64,000 nt of DNA from Bacillota bacterium (GCA_023380285.1 JAMCRA010000020.1:1-64000); one strand, 5' to 3'; counted from the first letter of the stretch, positions 42,228-52,396 are shown. Translations and numbers: made by a program. The notes: generated by a model from the sequence alone, not told the origin.

Positions 42228-44533
42228 TGCGGTCCGTCACTTTTTACGGGCGGATCCACGCACGACTCCATTTCATTTCCATTCTTCTGCTGACCATTTT
42301 CACCTGCTTTGTGAACGGCACATGGGCATTTGCTGCGGAGGGGCCTTCTTCGGGATCTCCAAACCCGGACAAGGTTTCGGTTTTGGCGGACCATATCCGC
42401 TTCAATCACCGGACGCATTTGATCCATGCCAATGGCCATGCCTTTCTGCAGAGAGGAAACCTTTATCTTCAAGCCGACCAATTGATTCTTGACAAAAAGA
42501 CGAATGTTGTGTGGGCATCCGGCCATGTTCGTTTCCGGGCTCCGAAAACTTTGATGACGGGCCCCCGGATGAAAATGAATCTTGAAACCGGGCATGCCAC
42601 CGTCTATGACGGAAAAGTCCAGACAACGCAGTTTTATAACCAGGGGAATATCCGTCAGGAATACACCTACTACATTCATGGAAAAACGATCGAAAGGGTG
42701 ACGCCGGACCACTTTCATGTGATCGACGGAGGTGTCACCACCTGCGACTGCCTCCCGAATACATCCCCGACCTGGCTTCTGTCGACGGACAATGGGGATG
42801 TCTATCTGGGGGACCATTTCTCGAGCGTGGGGGACACTCTGGACATCAAGGGCATCCCGGCCATTTACCTTCCTTATTTTTCCTTTCCGACGGCTCCGAA
42901 AAAGTCGGGATTCCTCTTCCCCTTTGTCCAGTTCAACAATATTCAGGGGGTTGTGTTTTACGACTCCTTTTTCTGGAATCTCGATCCCTCTTACGATCTG
43001 ACATTTACTTTTGATGAAATGTCGAATTTTGGCCTGGGAGAAGGGATCACGTATCGGCAGTCGATTTCTGCCAACCAGAACCTGAGTTTCAATATTTTGC
43101 AGCAGGGGGTGGATGATCCGGCACTGAATCTCCACAGCAATATCATGTCGACGACAGACCTGTATTCCTACATGGGTGAAAATACAACGGTTGTCGGAAA
43201 CATAAATTATGTGAGCGCGCAGGACTTCTACCAGCTGATGAGCGCCGGCAGCACGATGACGTTCAGTCCGATGATGATGTCGAGTGTTTTCGCCAATTTT
43301 TATCAGGACGACAGTGAAATCAATCTGGCTGGCATTTATAACGAAGACATTTTTCCGGGTTTGAACACGAATGTCTCAAAGCTTCCTCAGGGGAGCAGCA
43401 ACCTCTACGATTACCGTCTTGGAGATTCGCCGTTTTACTTTTCTTCCTTTCTCTCCGGTGTGATGTTCCAATCCGGGTCGATCTACTTGCAGAGAGGAGT
43501 CATAGAGCCCAGCCTGGACGGAAGCTTCTCTCTGGGAGATGGGGCACTTTTGATCTCTCCTCATGCCCGTGTTCTCGAGTCGGCTTACAGTACGACATAC
43601 ACGACGTTATCTCCCTACGCCCAGACGATTCCCAACTTTGGGGTGACCGCCGAATCCACCCTGGAAAGAAACTTCACCCTCCCGGCTTTTCTGGGCGGAG
43701 GGACCCTCACGCATCAGATCCAGTTTGATACAGATTATGAATATGCGCCCCAGAACAATGAGACTCCCATTATCCAGAGCGGGTTTACAGACAATATTCT
43801 CGGAATGAACACGCTCTATTACGCTGTCACGAACAGGTTCTTCTATAACGGTTCCCATGGTTCGGAAGAATTGTTGTCGCTCAAACTGGCAGAAGACTAT
43901 CAGCTGGGAACCGAGCCCTATAATTCAACTCCCGTCGATTATGCGGGACAGCTTCTGCCGAATCCTTTTCTCCCTCTCAACCAGCCATTTTCTCCTGTTT
44001 ATGCATCTGCCCATATCCTCCCCGGAAATCCGGTCTCCGTTTTCGGGGAGGGATTCTTCAATCCCCAGCAGGGGGATTTCCAGACGGAGGATACGGCGAT
44101 TGTCCTCAATCAGGCTGCCCTGATGGATTCCCCGATCCTCTTCCAGTTTCAGATCGGACAAACAGGCATTCGTCAGGGTGGGGTTCCCATGATGGGCAAT
44201 TTTTTTAGTCCGACGGCGATGACCGTTGCCTATGACCAGCCGGAGGATGTCAATTTCCTCGTACCGGCCATCAATTTTACGACCAAAATGGGTATTTTCG
44301 GGGGGATTGCCTATTACGATGATCTCGGGAGAGGCGCTTCCGCCGGTATTCAGATGGAGTCGTTCAATGGCGGGTACAACGGAAAGTGCTGGAGTGCTGC
44401 TTTCATGTATTATGTCGTACAGGAACCAGCCCCTCTTCCCGCTCAGACGGGTTTCGGATTTACACTTTCCCTGAATGGTATTGCTGCCCTGGCCCCGATC
44501 ATCAATCCGATCATGCCGCTGCCCGTCCCCTGA
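42227..44533 (+). CDS. lptD: LPS-assembly protein LptD (OstA)
   Basis: Outer-membrane barrel that inserts lipopolysaccharide. 768 residues: a signal peptide (cleavage after WAFA near residue 38), a periplasmic OstA-type beta-jellyroll (VSVLADHIRFNHRTHLIHANGHAFL, YLQADQLILDKKTNVVWASG) and a long C-terminal barrel. Mature cysteines are at 173, 175 (CDC) and 721 (GKCW), fewer and differently spaced than the four of the E. coli protein, so the disulfide pattern differs. This marks the cell as diderm. The ATG is preferred over a GTG one codon earlier. Confidence 0.88.
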   Translation: MRSVTFYGRIHARLHFISILLLTIFTCFVNGTWAFAAEGPSSGSPNPDKVSVLADHIRFNHRTHLIHANGHAFLQRGNLYLQADQLILDKKTNVVWASGHVRFRAPKTLMTGPRMKMNLETGHATVYDGKVQTTQFYNQGNIRQEYTYYIHGKTIERVTPDHFHVIDGGVTTCDCLPNTSPTWLLSTDNGDVYLGDHFSSVGDTLDIKGIPAIYLPYFSFPTAPKKSGFLFPFVQFNNIQGVVFYDSFFWNLDPSYDLTFTFDEMSNFGLGEGITYRQSISANQNLSFNILQQGVDDPALNLHSNIMSTTDLYSYMGENTTVVGNINYVSAQDFYQLMSAGSTMTFSPMMMSSVFANFYQDDSEINLAGIYNEDIFPGLNTNVSKLPQGSSNLYDYRLGDSPFYFSSFLSGVMFQSGSIYLQRGVIEPSLDGSFSLGDGALLISPHARVLESAYSTTYTTLSPYAQTIPNFGVTAESTLERNFTLPAFLGGGTLTHQIQFDTDYEYAPQNNETPIIQSGFTDNILGMNTLYYAVTNRFFYNGSHGSEELLSLKLAEDYQLGTEPYNSTPVDYAGQLLPNPFLPLNQPFSPVYASAHILPGNPVSVFGEGFFNPQQGDFQTEDTAIVLNQAALMDSPILFQFQIGQTGIRQGGVPMMGNFFSPTAMTVAYDQPEDVNFLVPAINFTTKMGIFGGIAYYDDLGRGASAGIQMESFNGGYNGKCWSAAFMYYVVQEPAPLPAQTGFGFTLSLNGIAALAPIINPIMPLPVP

Positions 44534-44552
44534 GACCGGGAGGAGAAAGTTC

Positions 44553-45353
44553 TTATCTTTTTTTGGCTTGAAGAAGTTTTTCAAGGGCCGTCTCAAAGGC
44601 CAGCCGATGCATTCGGACCCGCTGGTCGAGCGGAGCCGTGGTGGGAGTTTCCAGGGTGATCGTTCGAGGTGTTCCGTGCCGGAACATGTAGATTGCCATA
44701 GGCCAGCCGTGCCGGCGAAAGTGGGACCGTTTCCTCCCTTTTCCCGGATGGATAATTCCATTTTGTGCCGGCATTCCCTCAATGACCGGATCCTTAAGGA
44801 TTGTCAGCCCGTTCTCTTCCAGTCTGGCAATGATGGAAGGCGCGAAGGGATCTTTGGTGTCCGGAAAATGTTCATAGAGGTAGAATCCCCTGGCGTCAAT
44901 ATCTTCATGAAATTCTACGGACAGATCATATCTCCTGTGGCGAAGATCATTCATCAGAAGGCGCACCTCATGTGCCGGGTGTCCCTTGGCAAATTCGCGG
45001 TTCAGATCGATTCCCGTCGCATTTTCCCGGGTGTTTTTCTCCAGTCCGGAGGGGTTGATCATCGGAAAGAGATCAAGGTTGATGTCCTGCAGAAAGGCAG
45101 AAAGAGGGGCTTCCTTCCAGGCCCGAAGAAGTGAGAGAACGGAGTGGGGTCCTGCCGGCTCGTCTCCGTGAATGCCGGCTGATAATAGAACACGTGGGTT
45201 TTCCGGTTTTGACCGAAAAAGGATCTTGAGGATCGGAACGCTCTTTCCTTCCCAGCCGACCTGTCCTTTTACCCGGATCTTGATCGCCCCTGCCTTTTCC
45301 GCAGCGGAAGTAATTTCCTTCAGAAGAGTTTCCGGATCGACTATTTGCTCCAT
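44553..45353 (-). CDS. M14-family zinc carboxypeptidase-like protein
   Basis: 266 residues of the M14 / succinylglutamate desuccinylase-aspartoacylase fold. Zinc ligands are His62 and Glu65 in LSAGIHGDEPAG, with a third histidine in VEFHEDIDARG. TGIDLNREF has the substrate-binding Asn-Arg, and ITLETPT the catalytic Glu. No signal peptide, so cytoplasmic. The substrate is unknown: peptide, murein tripeptide or acyl-amino acid are all possible. GGAGG lies about 11 bases before the ATG. Divergent from nothing; it is 61 bases downstream of nadK. Confidence 0.8.
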   Translation of the reverse strand: MEQIVDPETLLKEITSAAEKAGAIKIRVKGQVGWEGKSVPILKILFRSKPENPRVLLSAGIHGDEPAGPHSVLSLLRAWKEAPLSAFLQDINLDLFPMINPSGLEKNTRENATGIDLNREFAKGHPAHEVRLLMNDLRHRRYDLSVEFHEDIDARGFYLYEHFPDTKDPFAPSIIARLEENGLTILKDPVIEGMPAQNGIIHPGKGRKRSHFRRHGWPMAIYMFRHGTPRTITLETPTTAPLDQRVRMHRLAFETALEKLLQAKKR

Positions 45354-45414
45354 TGTGCCGTTTTTCCTCCTTTGGGAATCGTCCCTGCAGATCTATCCAG
45401 TCTTCCAGAGAATT

Positions 45415-46332
45415 CTAATTGTGGGACCGGTCTCCCCACTTTAACTTGTCCCGCAATATCTCGAAATAGTTTCTGTCTGGCGATACGATCAAGGTCGTCA
45501 TGGCAGGAGATCGGGTGATTTCGATCAAGTCTCCTGCGATAAGGGGGTGGTCGACCTGTCCGTCAAATGTGACGATGACCGAATCTCCTTTTTTTATGAG
45601 AATCTCAAGACGTGTCTGATCCGGGAGAAGAAGAGGACGATGGGTGAGTGTGTGCGGACAAATCGGTGTCATGATGATTCCGTCCATTTCCGGATAAACG
45701 ATGGGACCACCTGCGGAAAGGTTATAGGCGGTTGATCCGGTTGGGGTTGAAAAAATGACACCGTCCCCTTTCAGTGAGGTAACGAAGAGCGAGTCCATAT
45801 AGATGTCGAATTCCACCAGTCGAGCTTTCGATCCTTGATTGATGACGACATCGTTCAGGACATGGGATTCGCTGATGGAATGCCCATGACGAATGATCCG
45901 TGTCATGAGCATGAGACGTTTTTCTGTCAGATAGTGTCCGTCCAGAACTTTTGTCAACACATCAAAGACCTCGGATGTCTGAACCTCCGTCAGGAAACCG
46001 AGATTTCCGAGGTTGATTCCGAGGATTGGGGGTGGAAGAGAGGATTTCGGTTTTTCGAGCTGGTGGTCTGCAACGACTCTGGCGGCGGCAAGGAGCGTTC
46101 CGTCTCCCCCGAGGACGAGGACAAGGTCGGACCGGCGAACAATTTCCTCCTTTGCCCAACCCGTTGTCGAAGGAAGTGTTTTTGAGCCTTCCAGGTCAAG
46201 GTAAACGGAAATTCCCTGTTTTTCCAACCACGGGATGAGAGATTCGAGTATGAGACGAATATCGTCAGACCTGTGGGGTTTGGTAAAGATTCCGACAGAG
46301 GAGACTGGTTGTCGTGAGGCATTTTTTGTCAT
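45415..46332 (-). CDS. nadK: NAD kinase
   Basis: Phosphorylates NAD to NADP. 305 residues: LGGDGTLLAAARV (catalytic Asp), GINLGNLGFLTEV, NDVVINQGSKARLVEFDIYMD and GDGVIFSTPTGSTAYNLSAGGPIV. The open frame extends to 46461, but homology starts after the ATG at 46332; the ribosome-binding site is weak. Alone or with the M14 gene on this strand, divergent from the bc-complex operon. Confidence 0.95.
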   Translation of the reverse strand: MTKNASRQPVSSVGIFTKPHRSDDIRLILESLIPWLEKQGISVYLDLEGSKTLPSTTGWAKEEIVRRSDLVLVLGGDGTLLAAARVVADHQLEKPKSSLPPPILGINLGNLGFLTEVQTSEVFDVLTKVLDGHYLTEKRLMLMTRIIRHGHSISESHVLNDVVINQGSKARLVEFDIYMDSLFVTSLKGDGVIFSTPTGSTAYNLSAGGPIVYPEMDGIIMTPICPHTLTHRPLLLPDQTRLEILIKKGDSVIVTFDGQVDHPLIAGDLIEITRSPAMTTLIVSPDRNYFEILRDKLKWGDRSHN

Positions 46333-46837
46333 GAAAAATCCGTTTTGAGATGTGATGGAGTCCCGGATCGAATTCACGTTCGCAAAACACTGGGAATGCC
46401 TGAAATCAGAATGACAGAATCCACTCACTATAGTACGAAACCGGCCTAAAAAAGAAGACACAGAGAGAATAAGGAAATCAAAGGAATGGAAGGTCTTTTC
46501 AGCCAGATAAAAAGCGGGATCGCGCCGGAGGGGATTCTTTCGCCATATTTTCGGAAAAGGAAGGCGATTGGAAGCTCTGGAGGGAAATCACGGTCAACGG
46601 GGAGGATGCGTTTCAAAAGAGAAACATTGCTTGACATCCTGCTCCGGGCATGCTATAAACGCCGAACCTAAACGTTCCAACTTCACTATCCGTTACTGCT
46701 GTTCATGAGAATTCTCCCCATGTATTTGTTGGACTGGGTTCTCTATGGGGGGTTCCCTACCCGAATCGGGTTCAACCAATTTGGTGTTTCCTTTTGAACC
46801 GAATCGCCGTTAATAGACGGAGACGGAGGGTAGCAGA
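46333..46837. other. 505-base divergent intergenic region
   Basis: Between nadK (minus) and the GltD-like gene (plus). It contains the promoter at 46,631 and a leader of about 170 bases. Short open frames on both strands (61 codons at 46,486, plus; 63 codons at 46,446, minus) overlap each other and the plus one runs through the promoter, so I do not call them genes. A small CCCGAA-TCGGG-type inverted repeat lies near 46,760 in the leader. Confidence 0.5.
46631..46659 (+). promoter_or_regulatory. strong sigma70-type promoter of the bc-complex operon
   Basis: Perfect TTGACA at 46631-46636, 17-base spacer and TATAAA at 46654-46659 (five of six). The best promoter match in the window. It drives the GltD-like and Rieske genes, with a leader of about 170 bases. 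Confidence 0.75.
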
Positions 46838-48679
46838 ATGAAGGGGAAATATAAGCTTCACATACCAGAATATCAATATTACGCCGATCAGGTTGCCTGC
46901 CGGAAAGGCTGTCCCGTTGGAACAGATGCGGGCGGATATGTTCAGGCAATCCGAAGCGGTCTCTACGAAAAGGCCTATGCCATTGCCCGGGGGCCAAATC
47001 CGTTTGCTTCTGTTTGCGGATGGGTCTGTAATGCGCCCTGTGAAGCATCCTGTACACGCGGCAATATTGATTCTCCCGTCACGATTCGCGCTCTCAAAAG
47101 ATTCGTTACCGAAAAATTTGGTGTTGAAGCCGTCATGGATCCTGCATCAACCCTCAGGTACTCGACTGCGCCAGGAGTTCCCTACGGGCGCGCGACAGGG
47201 GAAAAGGTCGCGATTATCGGTGGCGGTCCTGCAGGGTTAACGGCTGCCCATGATCTTGCTCGTCTCGGGTATCGTATTACCATGTTCGAGGCCAACAAGC
47301 GTCTTGGAGGCCTGTTTTATCTTGTTCCGGAATACCGTTTGCCTCGCCCGCTGATCCAGGCTGAAGTAGATGCCATTGCAAGTATGGGATTTGATATTCG
47401 TCTGGGGACGAAAGTCGGGAAAGACGTTTCGTTCAAGGAAATTCAGGAGGAGTTCAAGTCTGTTGTCGTTGCCGTGGGCGCATGGGGCAGTCGACCGGTT
47501 CCTTTCGAAGGAAAGGAGCTTGAACATGTCTATTCCGCCCTTCCATTCCTTCAGTCTGTTTATCTTGATCATTCTCCTGTTCCGGTCGGTCGCCGTGTGG
47601 CTGTTGTCGGAGCCGGAAATGTCGCGATGGATGTTTGCCGAACAGCCGTTCGGCTTCCAGGGGTTGAAAAAGTGAGCGTTATTGCCCTGGAGGACTGGAA
47701 TGAAATGCCGGCTGATGACATGGAAATCGAGGATGCGGTCGCCGAGGGGGTAGAGTTTCTGGTCAGAAAAGGGACCAGAAGGGTGGTTGGCGAAGGAAAG
47801 GTGCAGGGGTTGGAGGTCGTCAGGGTTCTTTCCGTATTCGATGATCAGGGACGGTTTTCTCCGACTTATGATGAAACGGAAAAGAGTGTTGTTCCTTTTG
47901 ACTCCGTTGTGTTTGCTATCGGTCAAACGATCGACTCTTCCTTCATTCCTTCGGAGCATGATTCGGTGATTGGCAGAAACGGGGTGATTCGGGCCAATAT
48001 CCACTCGATGGAAACAGGGATCCCCGGAGTGTTTGCCGCAGGTGATGTTGTGACGGGGCCAAGAATCTTTATTGATGCGATCGCAGGAGGGCAGAAGGCA
48101 GCAGCATCTGTGCATCGCTATCTGACAGGAAAATCGGAAGAGGTAAAGGTCTACGCGGTGTCTACTCCTGTCGATCATCGGGGGAACCCGACTCCGATCT
48201 GGCCGGTTGATTTTAACGTGGATGGATATTATGGGATTTCCAGGGCCAATCCATCACTTTTGACACCGGAATTCCGAAAAACGAATTTTGAACTTGCAGA
48301 GCTGTCTTTTAGCGAAGAAGAAGCAAGGGAGCAAGCGTCCCGTTGCCTGACCTGTCATGTCAACCCAATCTTTGAGGGTGAAAAGTGCATTATGTGCGGG
48401 GGATGCGTAGACGTTTGCCCGGAATATGCCTTGAAGATGATTCCCTTGTCCGATGTGGATCTGGACCAGGAATCCACGGCCAAGGTTGTGGAAAGCTTCC
48501 TTGGGGTAGAACTGTCGAAAAGGGAAGAAGTTGGTGTTGATCAGAATCTTGATCATTCGACGGCGATGATTTGGGAAGGGTCGCGGTGTATCCGGTGTGG
48601 GCTTTGTGCCAAGAGATGCCCAACCGGTGCAATCTCGATGGAGTTTTTGGAAATCAAGCAGGAGGTCGCCTTGCCATGA
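46838..48679 (+). CDS. GltD-like FAD/Fe-S oxidoreductase linked to the bc complex
   Basis: 613 residues. An N-terminal cysteine-rich Fe-S region (CRKGCPVGT from Cys21, [13 protein letters not shown]) is followed by a FAD motif [20 protein letters not shown], an NAD(P)H motif [12 protein letters not shown] and ATG-type [11 protein letters not shown]. The C-terminus adds CLTCH and two [4Fe-4S] motifs, [12 protein letters not shown] and [12 protein letters not shown]. It resembles the glutamate synthase small subunit and NfnB-type flavoproteins, but no gltB is near. Placement directly before Rieske and cytochrome b suggests electron exchange between the quinone pool and NAD(P)H or ferredoxin, perhaps in reverse electron flow. 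Overlaps the Rieske gene by 4 bases. Confidence 0.85.
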   Translation: MKGKYKLHIPEYQYYADQVACRKGCPVGTDAGGYVQAIRSGLYEKAYAIARGPNPFASVCGWVCNAPCEASCTRGNIDSPVTIRALKRFVTEKFGVEAVMDPASTLRYSTAPGVPYGRATGEKVAIIGGGPAGLTAAHDLARLGYRITMFEANKRLGGLFYLVPEYRLPRPLIQAEVDAIASMGFDIRLGTKVGKDVSFKEIQEEFKSVVVAVGAWGSRPVPFEGKELEHVYSALPFLQSVYLDHSPVPVGRRVAVVGAGNVAMDVCRTAVRLPGVEKVSVIALEDWNEMPADDMEIEDAVAEGVEFLVRKGTRRVVGEGKVQGLEVVRVLSVFDDQGRFSPTYDETEKSVVPFDSVVFAIGQTIDSSFIPSEHDSVIGRNGVIRANIHSMETGIPGVFAAGDVVTGPRIFIDAIAGGQKAAASVHRYLTGKSEEVKVYAVSTPVDHRGNPTPIWPVDFNVDGYYGISRANPSLLTPEFRKTNFELAELSFSEEEAREQASRCLTCHVNPIFEGEKCIMCGGCVDVCPEYALKMIPLSDVDLDQESTAKVVESFLGVELSKREEVGVDQNLDHSTAMIWEGSRCIRCGLCAKRCPTGAISMEFLEIKQEVALP

Positions 48680-49296
48680 GTACAGCTATGAGCGGAACGG
48701 GAAATCAGGATTCCCTGAAAGATGCGGCCAGCCCATCTGATTTGGGTCGAAGAAAATTTATGCTGGCTGCCGGTTGGGGTGTTGTCGGCGTTACCCTGGC
48801 AGGTTCGACCTATGCAGCATACAAATTTATGTTTCCTCCGATCCTGTATGAGCCGCCAACCGTATTCAAGATTGGCCATGTTACAGAATATGGTCTGGGC
48901 GTTGATGAGAGATGGAAATTGAAAGGGCGTTTTTGGGTCGTCCGGAACATGCGCGGAATCTATAACATGATTTCGATCTGTCGCCATTTGGGATGTACCC
49001 CCAACTGGTTTCCGGATCAAAAAAGATTTCGTTGCCCATGTCACGGGTCGATTTACGACGTACACGGGAATGTTCGTGGCGGTCCGGCTCCGAGAACACT
49101 CTGGAGAGGCCAGATCACAAAGGATCCTGTGGACGGAGCTCTCGTTGTCAACACGGTTGTCCGGCTGGACCCGAATCCGGCGCAGACACCGCAGGGTTTG
49201 TGGGTCAAGGAAAAAGTGAAGGAAGTGAAACCCTTCTGGATTGAGCATTCCCCCCCGCCAGGGGCTTCCTGTTCGTCCAATCGACTGCTTTGCTAA
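48676..49296 (+). CDS. petA: Rieske iron-sulfur protein of the bc complex
   Basis: High-potential [2Fe-2S] subunit that takes electrons from quinol. 206 residues: a twin-arginine-like N-terminus ([13 protein letters not shown], Arg25-Arg26), one anchor at about 28-50 and the cluster motifs CRHLGC (102-107) and CPCHGS (120-125). Cys102, His104, Cys120 and His123 bind the cluster; Cys107 and Cys122 form the usual disulfide. The frame is open upstream, but the ATG at 48676 overlaps the previous stop as ATGA. A terminator follows directly. Confidence 0.95.
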   Translation: MSTAMSGTGNQDSLKDAASPSDLGRRKFMLAAGWGVVGVTLAGSTYAAYKFMFPPILYEPPTVFKIGHVTEYGLGVDERWKLKGRFWVVRNMRGIYNMISICRHLGCTPNWFPDQKRFRCPCHGSIYDVHGNVRGGPAPRTLWRGQITKDPVDGALVVNTVVRLDPNPAQTPQGLWVKEKVKEVKPFWIEHSPPPGASCSSNRLLC

Positions 49297-49301
49297 ATGC
49301 A

Positions 49302-49339
49302 AGCCCGGAAGATGGAGGGAAGATCTTCCGGGCTTTTTT
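49302..49339 (+). terminator. rho-independent terminator after the Rieske gene
   Basis: Perfect 12-bp stem AGCCCGGAAGAT / ATCTTCCGGGCT (49302-49313 and 49323-49334) with a 9-base loop, followed by six Ts. It separates the Rieske gene from cytochrome b, so the latter needs read-through or its own promoter in 49,340-49,471, where only a weak TATAAA/TATACT stretch is visible. Confidence 0.9.
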
Positions 49340-49471
49340 GACCGAAAGCGGAAGCTGCCGGAACCAGGAATCCTATAAAACTATACTTTTAGATCAATAG
49401 CCCTCAGGGCCGATGGGCTTGTTCTATAGCAAGCCGAAAGACAATGATTCTCAAAATTGAAAGGACCACGA

Positions 49472-50233
49472 ATGCTTGAGAGCTTGAAGGAGAAATTGAC
49501 CAAGTCGCAAGTCTTTCGATCAATTTTTAGGCACGGTTTTCCGGATAATGACATGAACCGGGCCTATGTAGTTTTCAGTAACGTATTTCTGCATGTCCAT
49601 CCGGTCAAGGTGCGTCGGAGTGCGTTGCGGATGCGTTACACGTTCTGCCTTGGTGGAATCACGCTCTTCCTGTTTATCATGCTGGCAGTGACCGGGATCT
49701 GGCTCATGTTCTATTACACTCCCTATACAGGTCTGGCCTACAATAATATCCAGGATCTGCAGTTCGTGATCTTCGGTGGAAACCTCATGCGGGATCTTCA
49801 CCGATTTGCCGCACATGGAATGGTTCTTTTTGTGTGGTTGCATATGACGAGAGTTTTTCTTACCGGCGCTTACAAGGCTCCCCGCGAGTTCAACTGGGTG
49901 GTCGGGGTCCTGCTGCTGGTGATGACTCTCATTCTAAGCTGGACGGGCTATCTTCTTCCCTGGGACCAGCTGGCCTATTGGGCTGTGACCGTCGGAACAA
50001 AAATGGCCTCCTACACTCCCTTTATCGGACAGAATGGTCCCTGGGGAGCACAATTGGGCTTTCTTCCAACAAACGACATTATGTTTATGCTTATCGGTGG
50101 TACTGTCGTCGGTCAAAATGCGCTCATCCGTTTTTATGTTCTTCATTGCGTCGTTCTCCCGCTTTTTGTGACGATCGCATTGGCCGTCCACTTCTGGCGC
50201 ATTCGTAAGGATGGATTCTCCGGCCCATTGTAA
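49472..50233 (+). CDS. petB: cytochrome b, N-terminal (b6-type) subunit
   Basis: 253 residues with four helices carrying both haems b. Haem ligands are in [21 protein letters not shown] and in [33 protein letters not shown] and [16 protein letters not shown] are family motifs at the quinol sites. The protein stops after helix IV, as in cytochrome b6, with the rest encoded by the next gene. The ATG at 49472 follows AAGGA by 6 bases; an in-frame TTG is five codons earlier. Confidence 0.93.
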   Translation: MLESLKEKLTKSQVFRSIFRHGFPDNDMNRAYVVFSNVFLHVHPVKVRRSALRMRYTFCLGGITLFLFIMLAVTGIWLMFYYTPYTGLAYNNIQDLQFVIFGGNLMRDLHRFAAHGMVLFVWLHMTRVFLTGAYKAPREFNWVVGVLLLVMTLILSWTGYLLPWDQLAYWAVTVGTKMASYTPFIGQNGPWGAQLGFLPTNDIMFMLIGGTVVGQNALIRFYVLHCVVLPLFVTIALAVHFWRIRKDGFSGPL

Positions 50234-50286
50234 GAGCAGTTTTCAGGGTCAATCTTTAACACTCGGGATCCGAGAGGGGATATCTA

Positions 50287-51117
50287 ATGGAGAACAAGGT
50301 GACAAGAGAAATTTTTCCTCGTGATGCGAGGAAAAGTTACGGTTTGGTCGAATTGATGAAAGGATCGACTCCTATTGTTAAAAAGGAGCCGGAAGATACT
50401 GTCTATACATGGCCCAACCTCATCATGATCGAACTCATCTGCGCATTATTGATAACGGCCGGGCTGATCATTCTGGTTCAGTTTGTCCATGCGCCGTTGA
50501 GATCTCTGGCGGACCCTTCGACAACGCCAAACCCCATGCGCGCTCCCTGGTACTTTCTGGGATTGCAGGAGCTTCTGGTTTATTTTGATCCATGGTATGC
50601 AGGCGTGGTTCTTCCAGGAATGATTATTGTTGGGTTAATGACATTCCCTTATGTCGATACAAACCCGAAAGGTGTCGGTTACTACACTTTTTCCGAGAGG
50701 AAATTTGCCATCTTCAATTACTCCTTCGGGTTTGCTCTCTGGTGGGTGACCATTGTGATCGGAACCTATCTGAGAGGTCTGGACTGGCAATGGTACTGGC
50801 CATGGAGTGATCATCTGGTGCACATGAATCCGGCACTGGTGACGCTTGTTCCTCTGCATATTGTTTTTGTCAATTTGTTGCATGTCTCGAAAGATGTTGG
50901 AAAAGCATTATGTGACGTTCTCTTTTTTGCCTACTTTGCTGTAGGAATGGCCATTCCTTATTTCTTTATGCGGAAATTCTACGATTCGCTTGGTGGAGCC
51001 CGTTACTTTGTTTTTATGCTCTTTTTCCTCTCAATGATGGGGGTTGCATTAAAGATTGTTCTGAGACTTCTCTTCAACATTAAATATATTGTCGTTACAC
51101 CGTGGATTAATGTTTGA
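50287..51117 (+). CDS. cytochrome b, C-terminal (subunit IV-like) part
   Basis: 276 residues with about seven predicted helices. The first part matches cytochrome b subunit IV, with NPMRAPWYFLGLQELLVYF where the Qo-site motif PEWY is replaced by APWY. After residue about 130 there are extra helices (FNYSFGFALWWVTIVIGTYL, LVPLHIVFVNLLHVSKDVG, a final pair) not found in plant-type subunit IV. His in PLHIVF and LLHVSK could bind another haem; this is unproved. Follows petB by 53 bases. Confidence 0.88.
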   Translation: MENKVTREIFPRDARKSYGLVELMKGSTPIVKKEPEDTVYTWPNLIMIELICALLITAGLIILVQFVHAPLRSLADPSTTPNPMRAPWYFLGLQELLVYFDPWYAGVVLPGMIIVGLMTFPYVDTNPKGVGYYTFSERKFAIFNYSFGFALWWVTIVIGTYLRGLDWQWYWPWSDHLVHMNPALVTLVPLHIVFVNLLHVSKDVGKALCDVLFFAYFAVGMAIPYFFMRKFYDSLGGARYFVFMLFFLSMMGVALKIVLRLLFNIKYIVVTPWINV

Positions 51118-51133
51118 GGTTTATTGGCCCTGT

Positions 51134-51175
51134 TTTCTGAAATGAAACAAAAAGAAAGACAGTTCTTTTCAGAAA
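51134..51175. repeat. 9-bp inverted repeat in the gap after cytochrome b
   Basis: TTTCTGAAA (51134-51142) and TTTCAGAAA (51167-51175), separated by 24 bases, in the 98-base gap before the next small gene. It might form a weak stem affecting mRNA processing or be a regulator site. No T run follows, so it is not a terminator. Confidence 0.45.
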
Positions 51176-51215
51176 GCGTTACTCACTTTCAAGGCTCTAT
51201 TTGTAAGGAGAGTTT

Positions 51216-51434
51216 ATGAGTTCATTTCACAATCTCTTGAATGAACCCTGGGTCGAACAATATTTCGGATTCCCTTACCGGATCGGAATTTCCTTGACCC
51301 TCGTGGTTGGAACAGCGTTTTTTTATTATCTCTTGATCTGGTTCCAGAAATGGCAGGAACGCTCCTTTTACCCAGAAGGGCATCCGCTTCGCAAGGATCC
51401 CGACGCTATGAATGAAAGGGGTCGGCGGGCATGA
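51216..51434 (+). CDS. small single-helix membrane protein of the bc complex
   Basis: 72 residues with one helix at about 24-43 and a charged tail. AAGGAGAG lies 4-5 bases before the ATG. It overlaps the tetrahaem cytochrome by 4 bases, so it is probably a small subunit of the same complex. No family recognised. Confidence 0.7.
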   Translation: MSSFHNLLNEPWVEQYFGFPYRIGISLTLVVGTAFFYYLLIWFQKWQERSFYPEGHPLRKDPDAMNERGRRA

Positions 51435-52396
51435 AAACGAAAATCTATGTCCTCTTTTTTCTCTCCACGCTTCTTGTTGCTGGATCAATCGCTTATGATA
51501 TGTACAAAAATTCCCATACATCCTGGATGGTTTATCAAAGGGAATATTATAAGTTGCTGGCAAAGAAAACGAACAAGCCTGCACTGGCAAATTCTCCGCT
51601 CCAGATCGTCCAGACCTGGAATGTGATTCTGAATCGTGCCGACCGGTGTCAGACATGTCACATGGGGATCAATATCCCGATTTTCAAGGATGCCCCCGAG
51701 CCATTTACGGCACATCCGGACCTTTCGGGATTCATGCACAAACATCCTTTTGGAAAGTTTGGCTGCACTGTCTGTCATGATGGAAACGGTCTTGCCACAA
51801 CAGTCCAGTCCGCTCACGGGTTCAATGTAACGTTGGACTATCAGCCGAAATTCGGTCCGTTTGCTGAAGCCAGCTGCACGAAATGTCATACCGATCTTTA
51901 TAACGCGGGCGTGAACCCACCGATGACCCCTTATCTCAATCTGGCAAAGAAGACAATCAACCAGAAAGGTTGCGGTTCCTGCCATTCTATGGTGCAGTTT
52001 AACCTGCACGGCGTTTTGGCACCGGATCTTTCCGGCTTCGGTTCCCGAACAGAACTGGGCTTCTATAACGTTCACCTTTTTGAGTATGTCAATGGGATTC
52101 ATTCGGAGCGTGAATGGGAGTGGGAACACTTCAAAAACCCGAGACGAATTTCTCCCGGTGTTCCCGCCTTTAAGGTGCCTCCGACAATCATGCCGAACTT
52201 TCATCTGACCGACGAGCAGACGACGGCTTTAACAACTTGGGTGCTGGGACTTGTCGATCCGGCGGTGATTACCATTCCCCAGACTTATCTCCCGGTTGAG
52301 CGGTCACAGGGACGTCCTGTTCCTATTCCGGTCACAAAAGGCAATATTGGGGCAATTCCGGATTCAGCATACAAGAAAGTTGCCTTCAAGCAGTAA
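51431..52396 (+). CDS. tetrahaem cytochrome c of the bc complex
   Basis: 321 residues with an uncleaved anchor or signal at about 4-22 and four haem c motifs: CQTCH (73-77), CTVCH (112-116), CTKCH (149-153) and CGSCH (181-185). A Met in TIMPNF (about 255) could ligate the last haem. It replaces the monohaem cytochrome c1 or f of standard complexes and would pass electrons to periplasmic carriers, or from them in reverse. Followed by a clear terminator. Confidence 0.92.
   Translation: MKTKIYVLFFLSTLLVAGSIAYDMYKNSHTSWMVYQREYYKLLAKKTNKPALANSPLQIVQTWNVILNRADRCQTCHMGINIPIFKDAPEPFTAHPDLSGFMHKHPFGKFGCTVCHDGNGLATTVQSAHGFNVTLDYQPKFGPFAEASCTKCHTDLYNAGVNPPMTPYLNLAKKTINQKGCGSCHSMVQFNLHGVLAPDLSGFGSRTELGFYNVHLFEYVNGIHSEREWEWEHFKNPRRISPGVPAFKVPPTIMPNFHLTDEQTTALTTWVLGLVDPAVITIPQTYLPVERSQGRPVPIPVTKGNIGAIPDSAYKKVAFKQ

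Noticed and set aside
46446..46671. Short open frames on both strands before the bc operon
   Set aside because: They overlap each other, and the plus one runs through a near-consensus promoter. No family signal.
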